A stretch of DNA of 47,449 bases from a virus. The DNA lies in IMG/VR virus record IMGVR_UViG_3300046530_000369, positions 1 through 47,449 of that record. One strand, 5' to 3'. The notes beneath the pieces were generated by a model, which saw only the letters and a program-made list of their open reading frames with translations, made no database searches and was not told the origin of the DNA. Position numbers and translations under genes: made by a program. Each line of letters opens with the position of its first letter. The stretch's first letter is position 1. Positions 43,048 through 47,449 of this stretch are shown piece after piece.

Positions 43048-44094
43048 TTATACTACAAGTTTGCGGATGTATTTTATTTTACGGAAAATTGAGTAATACA
43101 AAAGGCAGGATGCGTAAGTAGCTGTCGCCATAAAAGCAAGCTGAATAATTATACTACAATCATCAAAAAAAGGACTTACTAAAAGTAACTCAAGTGGGAT
43201 TAAATGAAACAGGTAGACGCAAAAACTTGACGCGCTCAGAAACTCTAATGGCATCAAAAAATTCGAAAGAGTCTTGTCATTAATCTTACTTAACAACAAG
43301 AATGCGAATGCACTTACCAAGAAAATACCTAAAGAGTTGTACCAAGTAAACCCCTCGCCATTAATCAGAGAGCCTTTTATTTTTAAATAAAACTGTATGC
43401 ATAACACAAAAATAACGGATAGAGCTAGACCTAATGATATACTTAATGAGTTGAGTTTTCTTGATATGAATCTGTCTGTAACCAAATATCCGAACACGAA
43501 ATAAGCCAGGTAAGTACCTAGAAACTCACCATTGACAGCCGTGTAAATAGGATAAGAGTTGATGATAATCTTCTGAGAGACAGGTATGAAATAGGCAATT
43601 AAACATAGTGACAGGTATATCGCTATTTCCTTGGTTGTTAAGTTCTGTAACATTCTCCCAACAAAAGGTGCAACTAAGTATAGACCTATTATGGTATACA
43701 TAAACCATAGCTGATAAGCATGAAATGTATTACCGCTTGCCAGTTGATGCATCAGCTCGCCAATATTCAAATCTCCGTGATGCAATCCTATGTAGGTTAA
43801 GTTTGTAGCGAAAAAGTACACCACCAATACTAAGACAAACTGCGGTATTCTTTTTTTATAGAATCCAAAAACTGTAATTTTACTAACGCCGGGCAGTATA
43901 AGTGACCCCGAAATCATGATGAATAATGGAACGCCGATTCTTCCGAATATTCTTATTACTTGATAAATTGACCAGTTGAAATTACTTAATGCAGCGTGTT
44001 TAATCATCAGTTGATCGGATGTGTGAAGGATAACGACAAAAGCCATAGCTAGAAACCGTGCAAGATCCATCCACGCAATTCTATTTTTAGTCAT
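43048..44094 (-). CDS. Acyltransferase 3 membrane protein (O-antigen acetylase-like)
   Basis: A 348-residue integral membrane acyltransferase of the Acyltransferase 3 family with about ten membrane helices. Family marks: WMDLARFLAMAFVVILHTSD with the conserved Asp, Arg and His24, then GRIGVPLFIMISGSLIL, and a late CVYLFHL. Such phage-borne enzymes usually O-acetylate lipopolysaccharide in lysogens and change phage receptors. Clearly more A+T-rich than the phage genes. Own transcription on the minus strand. Confidence 0.88.
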   Translation of the reverse strand: MTKNRIAWMDLARFLAMAFVVILHTSDQLMIKHAALSNFNWSIYQVIRIFGRIGVPLFIMISGSLILPGVSKITVFGFYKKRIPQFVLVLVVYFFATNLTYIGLHHGDLNIGELMHQLASGNTFHAYQLWFMYTIIGLYLVAPFVGRMLQNLTTKEIAIYLSLCLIAYFIPVSQKIIINSYPIYTAVNGEFLGTYLAYFVFGYLVTDRFISRKLNSLSISLGLALSVIFVLCIQFYLKIKGSLINGEGFTWYNSLGIFLVSAFAFLLLSKINDKTLSNFLMPLEFLSASSFCVYLFHLIPLELLLVSPFFDDCSIIIQLAFMATATYASCLLYYSIFRKIKYIRKLVV

Positions 44095-44110
44095 TTTGAA
44101 CCTTTAGAGG

Positions 44111-44296
44111 TTAAGTGTTATTTTTCTTTCTTTCTTTATACCATGAGAATTCACTAAAAACCCATGCAACCAACATTATGAAATCAATTATCAAAAAGTT
44201 ATCAACTTCCATATTTTTACTTCTAGTTAAGTAAATGGCGTTAATAATTGTTGCCAAGCTATAACATCCCACCAACCTAAATAATAATCGAATCAC
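44111..44296 (-). CDS. Small membrane protein upstream of the acyltransferase
   Basis: A 61-residue protein with two hydrophobic segments (LLFRLVGCYSLATIINAIYL and FLIIDFIMLVAWVFSEF). Start appears to be GTG with AGGT upstream; no better ATG exists. A+T-rich like the acyltransferase and 16 bp before it, so probably the same unit. Function unknown. The next 260 bp to the right have no supported gene. Confidence 0.6.
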   Translation of the reverse strand: MIRLLFRLVGCYSLATIINAIYLTRSKNMEVDNFLIIDFIMLVAWVFSEFSWYKERKKNNT

Positions 44297-44558
44297 TGTT
44301 CCATACCTGCACTCAAAAAAATAAGTGATATAAGAATAGAGGCAAAGTTATCACTATTCCAGCTCTTTGTTTACATAACCCTTACAAAATCACATTATTA
44401 GGCTTCTCAAGCCAACACCTTGGGCAATAGATACTGATGGCACCCTTTCGATCATGTGCATTACCACTTCACTCCGGCTACAAGCTAAATCTTCCCGAGC
44501 ATCAACCATCTAACACTCCCATCTCAAAATCCCCTTGATAGCCTGCGCCGATCAATAC

Positions 44559-44578
44559 TACTGTATGTGCATACAGTA
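44559..44578. promoter_or_regulatory. LexA box upstream of the UmuD'-like unit
   Basis: TACTGTATGTGCATACAGTA is a full palindromic SOS box: CTGT-N8-ACAG with TA on both ends. It lies 20 bp before the ATG at 44598, so LexA would repress that two-gene unit until DNA damage. Confidence 0.88.
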
Positions 44579-44597
44579 TTTTGTGAAGGAGATTATC

Positions 44598-44840
44598 ATG
44601 GCACGCAGAGACGACATAGCAACAGCATTCAGAGCAAGCATCAGAATAGCGCCGAACGGCAAGCGCACGGTGACCACGGTCGACTTCGTTGAGCACCTGA
44701 CGAAGTTGAACCATGATTTCACTCTGGCTGAGGCTAACCGGTGGATTGAGCACTATCAGGGCAGCTTCCGCGACATCTCGACAGAAGAGGGTGAGCGCCG
44801 GACGTTCCATCTGTTCAATCCAAACAACGGAGGCCACTGA
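44598..44840 (+). CDS. SOS-controlled small phage protein
   Basis: An 80-residue basic protein (MARRDDIATAFRASIRIAPN) that reads as a helical DNA- or protein-binding domain (TTVDFVEHLTKLNHDFTLAE). AAGGAG is seven bases before the ATG. First gene after the LexA box, one base before the UmuD'-like gene. I do not recognise a characterised function. Confidence 0.75.
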   Translation: MARRDDIATAFRASIRIAPNGKRTVTTVDFVEHLTKLNHDFTLAEANRWIEHYQGSFRDISTEEGERRTFHLFNPNNGGH

Positions 44841-44841
44841 T

Positions 44842-45165
44842 ATGGGATTTCCATCACCGGCGCAGGACTACGTAGAATCGCGGATCGACCTGAACGAGAT
44901 AATGGTGGCCAGGCCGTCGGCAACAACCATCTATACCGATGGTGACACGCTGCATGTGATTGACAGGTCCATGCGGCCGAAGCCGGGAGAACCATTCTAT
45001 TACGAGCTGCTGGGTGAGTCAGGGCTGGGCAGGATGATGGGAGGCGCATTGGTGACGAGTGCCGGCGAAAGCATCGAGGGAGAGGTGCTGGATGAGCTTA
45101 ATGTTATCGGAAAGGTAACCTTCTGCGCCCGACGCGTTTACGAGGAGCGCCGGCCGACAATCTGA
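44842..45165 (+). CDS. UmuD'-like protein lacking the protease dyad
   Basis: A 107-residue protein whose first 27 residues (MGFPSPAQDYVESRIDLNEI, then ARPSAT) match UmuD beginning exactly at its Gly25, the residue exposed by self-cleavage. It therefore starts as a ready-made UmuD'. Beyond this the chain diverges: no SGDSM serine motif and no clear catalytic lysine, so it cannot cleave itself. By analogy with phage HumD it may act with UmuC or modulate SOS mutagenesis; that is inference. Confidence 0.75.
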   Translation: MGFPSPAQDYVESRIDLNEIMVARPSATTIYTDGDTLHVIDRSMRPKPGEPFYYELLGESGLGRMMGGALVTSAGESIEGEVLDELNVIGKVTFCARRVYEERRPTI

Positions 45166-45166
45166 T

Positions 45167-45255
45167 GTGTCGCACTGGAAGGTGTCAGGGTAGTGACGTC
45201 ACTGCGGTGTCATTGGAGTGTCACTGTTACGTCACTGCTTGCCATTCCGTCACTT
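45167..45255. repeat. Cluster of GTCACTG-type repeats next to att
   Basis: Copies related to (A/T)(C/G)GTCACTG occur at about 45196, 45219, 45229 and 45247, with weaker ones near 45167 and 45208, spaced roughly 10-18 bp. Short direct repeats beside a core are what integrase arm-type sites look like. No gene covers this stretch. Confidence 0.6.
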
Positions 45256-45307
45256 GTGAATGCAGATAAGGCCAGTGTTTACAGTCAGTTAATTAGACCT
45301 CGACGTT

Positions 45308-45352
45308 CTTCTAAGCCGTAGGTCACAGGTTCGAATCCTGTAGGGCGTACCA
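45308..45352 (+). other. att core: 3' part of tRNA-Arg(UCU)
   Basis: 45 bases that form the 3' part of a tRNA: anticodon loop CTTCTAA with anticodon TCT (45310-45312), variable loop, T arm ACAGG-TTCGAAT-CCTGT, acceptor strand AGGGCGT, discriminator A and encoded CCA. It closely follows E. coli argU. The bases before 45308 do not make a proper anticodon stem, so only the 3' piece is here, as expected at the far end of a prophage that used the gene as target. The intact copy should lie left of position 1. Confidence 0.88.
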
Positions 45353-45376
45353 TTATATTTCAATGAGTTGCAAGGC

Positions 45377-46063
45377 TCACCCTGACTTCAAATTTTCCTT
45401 GTGGGACAGATTTGGGACAGAGGCACTATAAATCGCATCAATATGACGTGCATGCTCGGTCAAATGGTTCGGTGCCAGATGAGCATAACGCTGTACCATC
45501 TCGATACTTTCCCAACCTCCCATTTCCTGCAATGCTGACAGTGGCACTCCTGCCTGAATAAGCCAGCTCGCCCACGTATGTCGCAAGTCGTGAAAACGGA
45601 AGTCCTCTATACCCGCCCGAACAAGTGCGGCTCTCCATGCAGTATTTGAATCAACCCGCATTTTCCTTTCCTGAGGAACCTTAATTACCGGCCCTTTTTC
45701 GATCCACTTCCAGTCACGCTCCGCCGCCCGCATCAATGCTTTCATTAAAGCCAGGTGCTTCGCCTTCGTTGAAGTTGAAACCGGCTCCGGTTTATAAACC
45801 CCCATATCGATTCCCTTCTTCTGCATCCCTGCAGCCCGCTGTTTCCAGCGCTCCTCAGACTTCCTATTATTCATCCTGCTTACAGCGGTGTAAATCTTCG
45901 CTTCGGTAATGTCCTTCAACAGAACACCCTCAAAGTGAATCAGCCAGAATCCCATCCGGCCTTTATCGGCATCCAGTGACTTTTTGTGTGCTTTCTCTTC
46001 AAGCCAGCGCATGCAGGCTTCGTCAAAAGTCACGCTGGGAAAATCACCGAGTTTCTCTATCCG
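45377..46063 (-). pseudogene. Remnant integrase of a second prophage
   Basis: Homologous to the integrase at 1-1164 but doubly damaged. The N-terminal half-domain is missing: homology begins at the [13 protein letters not shown] segment next to a stop near 46064. An in-frame deletion joins GPVIKVPQ to ERKMRVDSN, removing the equivalent of residues 178-288 including catalytic Arg215 and Lys242. HDLRH and the tyrosine (QRYAHL) remain. The frame is open for 218 codons from a GTG, so a product is possible but cannot be an active recombinase. Its stop lies 25 bp from the tRNA core. Confidence 0.88.
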
Positions 46064-46222
46064 CTACAGCTCAGCTTTTCTTTGGTCGTGCAATTCCATC
46101 CACACCTCACGGGCCAGAGTGCAGCGCGGTATGGTCCAGATTAAGCGGCGCTTTCCGGTCTGGCCTGCCCACTGGATAATCTCATCCATGTAGTGCTCAA
46201 AGGTTTTCTCTGCTTCAGTCAT
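46064..46222 (-). CDS. Remnant copy of the 65-residue early gene
   Basis: A 52-residue frame (MTEAEKTFEHYMDEIIQWAG) nearly identical to the gene at 2378-2575 until REVWM, where it switches to ELHDQRKAEL and stops. The stop abuts the truncated integrase, so this end is the deletion junction. Still coupled (ATGA) to the gene before it. Confidence 0.7.
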   Translation of the reverse strand: MTEAEKTFEHYMDEIIQWAGQTGKRRLIWTIPRCTLAREVWMELHDQRKAEL

Positions 46223-46446
46223 GTCACCCTCCGTTGTTTGCCTGCCCACTGATTAAGCTCATCATCTTTCCTGCACTCCGGGCAGCAGTAGCTCGCGCCC
46301 GGCTGAGATGGCTCCCCACAATTGCCATTGCGGCAAATGGGTGACGGCGGTTCCGCCTACTGCCTGTTAGCCAAAGCGATAGTCCTTTCCAGTTCTTCAA
46401 GCTCAGCGGGCTGGTCTGTTATGTCTGCATGCATGAGGTGGCTCCT
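46095..46446. repeat. Right copy of a 352-bp direct repeat
   Basis: Collinear with 2448-2799 at an offset of 43647 bp with scattered substitutions. With both copies in the same orientation, recombination between them would delete nearly the whole intact prophage and the att core. Confidence 0.85.
46219..46434 (-). pseudogene. TraR-like zinc-finger gene with premature stop
   Basis: Same length and layout as the intact gene at 2572-2787, but ANRKKPEPP has become ANRQ-stop-AEPP (TAG), cutting the product to about 25 residues before the zinc finger. The cysteines remain encoded after the stop. Confidence 0.85.
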
Positions 46447-46458
46447 GAATTTAGAAAA

Positions 46459-46480
46459 CAAAAAACCGCCCGAAGGCGGT
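46459..46480 (-). terminator. Terminator after the 135-residue gene
   Basis: On the minus strand ACCGCC and GGCGGT pair across TTCG and are followed by six T. It lies about 20 bp beyond the stop at 46502. Confidence 0.88.
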
Positions 46481-46501
46481 CACATTAATCAAAAATATGT
46501 A

Positions 46502-46909
46502 TTACGGATTACGATATTGTTCATAGGTGCGTGGTTTGGGATCGGTGGCAGTACGATACTGTTCAATGCTTTCTTTGCGTTGCTTAAGGTACATCAATGT
46601 CTCATTGAGCTGATTTTGCTCATCAATAGGCATAGTGAAAACACCAGAATCATTCTTTGATTTAATCTTATCCATGATTTCAATGGCTAAACCAATCATC
46701 TCGCTATCGGTCAAAATCTCGTTTCGATACACTTCACAGCGGTTTTCGAGATCGTCAACTTTGCTTTCTAATTCCCCGACCTGATTGAAATAGCCTTCAA
46801 TCTGTGACTGCGCATCGCTCAGCGCTACGTCCGCATTAATAGCGAGCTCTTTCAATTCGTTGACTTTTTCAATTGCTTGACTAGCAAGTTGTTCAGCTGT
46901 ATCAGACAT
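46502..46909 (-). CDS. Coiled-coil protein with upstream LexA box
   Basis: A 135-residue acidic, fully helical protein (DTAEQLASQAIEKVNELKEL, IEGYFNQVGELESKVDDLEN) with no membrane segment; the coiled-coil pattern spans about residues 5-70. AAAGGAA is about seven bases before the ATG. It has its own terminator and a LexA box 83 bp upstream, so it may be an SOS-inducible gene kept intact in an otherwise decayed prophage. Function unknown. Confidence 0.78.
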   Translation of the reverse strand: MSDTAEQLASQAIEKVNELKELAINADVALSDAQSQIEGYFNQVGELESKVDDLENRCEVYRNEILTDSEMIGLAIEIMDKIKSKNDSGVFTMPIDEQNQLNETLMYLKQRKESIEQYRTATDPKPRTYEQYRNP

Positions 46910-46992
46910 GATTAATTCCTTTTCAGTTTAGTAGTTTATCGTATTGACTCAGGAAAAATAGTAACCGAAAACTAATCATTTTCAAAGCAGAA

Positions 46993-47012
46993 TACTGTAT
47001 ATAAATACAGTA
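46993..47012. promoter_or_regulatory. LexA box in the prophage remnant
   Basis: TACTGTATATAAATACAGTA differs from the ideal SOS box by one central base. On the minus strand TTATGA, 17 bp, TATACA could form a promoter overlapping it, leading to the gene at 46502-46909. Confidence 0.88.
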
Positions 47013-47030
47013 TTTGTGTCATAAACTTGG

Positions 47031-47165
47031 CTAGGATTTTGCTAGCAGACCCACACCGCGAGCAGTTAAGAAGCGGATGCCCATCCGTTTAGCCATCTGA
47101 CGAATTGATTCACATGAGCGGTTTATTTTTCGGGCGATTATTTTAGGAGGTAGAGAAGAGGCCAT
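47031..47165 (-). CDS. Possible 44-residue HTH peptide
   Basis: A small frame (MASSLPPKIIARKINRSCES, then IRQMAKRMGIRF) with GGAGAG about five bases before the ATG. The pattern IARKxxRSxxSIRQMAxxMGIRF matches the single HTH unit of phage proteins such as that at 16478. Probably a real remnant-prophage gene, but short. Confidence 0.55.
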   Translation of the reverse strand: MASSLPPKIIARKINRSCESIRQMAKRMGIRFLTARGVGLLAKS

Positions 47166-47449
47166 TCTCTCTCCGGCTCTAATCCAATGTCAGGGGATAT
47201 GCTCTGTTTCGAGCTTTAAGGCGAAAGGGCGGCAGGCAAGATAATAGGGCAGTTAAGGGAAGGGCATTCAGTTCCGACTCTTGCCATCACATAGTTAATG
47301 TGATGAGTAAAGATACCTTATATTAAACCCGCCACCAGGCGGGTTTTTGCTTTCTGGGAGCAAGCTTTAGGTAAGCTAGGCCACTTCCTGAAAGCAAAGA
47401 AGTAGAGCGAGATGTAGTGGATCACTGGAATTGAAAGAACCAGAGCCAT
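47166..47449. other. Right edge, no supported gene
   Basis: The last 284 bp contain the terminator at 47325-47348 and nothing else I can support. A minus-strand frame starting at the last base (MALVLSIPVIHYI) runs through that terminator and is not credible as given. Confidence 0.5.
47325..47348 (+). terminator. Rho-independent terminator
   Basis: CCCGCC and GGCGGG pair across ACCA, with AAA before and five T after on the plus strand. It belongs to no gene seen here and may mark the edge of the remnant. Confidence 0.75.

Noticed and set aside
44502-44837. 111-codon minus-strand frame over the LexA box
   Set aside because: Antisense of the SOS unit; it covers the SOS box and has no start signal.
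45308-45352. Complete functional tRNA gene
   Set aside because: Only the 3' part from the anticodon loop is present; no D arm or 5' acceptor strand precedes it.
47318-47449. Minus-strand frame starting at the last bases
   Set aside because: It passes through a rho-independent terminator and has no visible ribosome site inside the window.

Overview
The window is almost entirely one temperate-phage genome integrated in an enterobacterial chromosome. Host evidence: enterobacterial-type Shine-Dalgarno sequences, LexA boxes of the E. coli type, and a partial tRNA-Arg(UCU) gene (argU type) as attachment site. The species cannot be fixed from this sequence; an Enterobacterales member is the safe statement. 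The prophage runs from the integrase stop codon at position 1 (its outer attachment site lies just outside the window) to the tRNA-derived att core at 45308-45352, about 45.3 kb. No module looks broken.

Layout. (1) 1-10036, minus strand: early left operon with int, xis, many small accessory genes, recE/recT recombination, and at its promoter-proximal end an N antiterminator of the phage 21 type. (2) 10037-11958: immunity region with pL leader and nutL, left operators, cI, right operators, cro. (3) 11973-19232, plus strand: nutR, the CII/pRE site, cII, an O-like initiator with internal iterons, a DnaB-type helicase, the nin region (ninB, ninG and small genes) and antiterminator Q. (4) 19239-21646: late promoter, terminators and lysis cassette. 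(5) 21716-42949: head genes (terminase, DUF1073 portal, MuF, DUF2213 protease, cement, capsid) followed by a contractile-tail set (DUF3383 sheath, tube, frameshifted tail chaperone, tape measure, hub, spike, gp25, gpJ, DUF2612, glycine-rich fibre). (6) 43048-45165: moron region with an acyltransferase, a small membrane protein and a LexA-boxed two-gene unit ending in a UmuD'-like protein. (7) 45308-45352: att core.

To the right of the att core lies a decayed second prophage in the same tRNA site. It has an integrase that lost its N-terminus and, by a clean in-frame deletion, its catalytic Arg/Lys segment; a roughly 352-bp duplicate of the left-arm genes at 2448-2799, with a nonsense mutation; and a small LexA-boxed gene with a possible HTH peptide gene behind it.

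Logic: CI (RecA-cleavable) holds repeated ATAGC-type operators at OL and OR. Induction frees pL and pR, N modifies transcription at nut sites so that it passes the internal terminators, CII drives pRE, and Q releases the late operon. Four HNH/AP2 homing-type genes sit inside the early operons. A reverse-strand lipoprotein gene and a forward terminator interrupt the tail operon. The combination of lambdoid early control with a myovirus-type tail makes this a mosaic phage.
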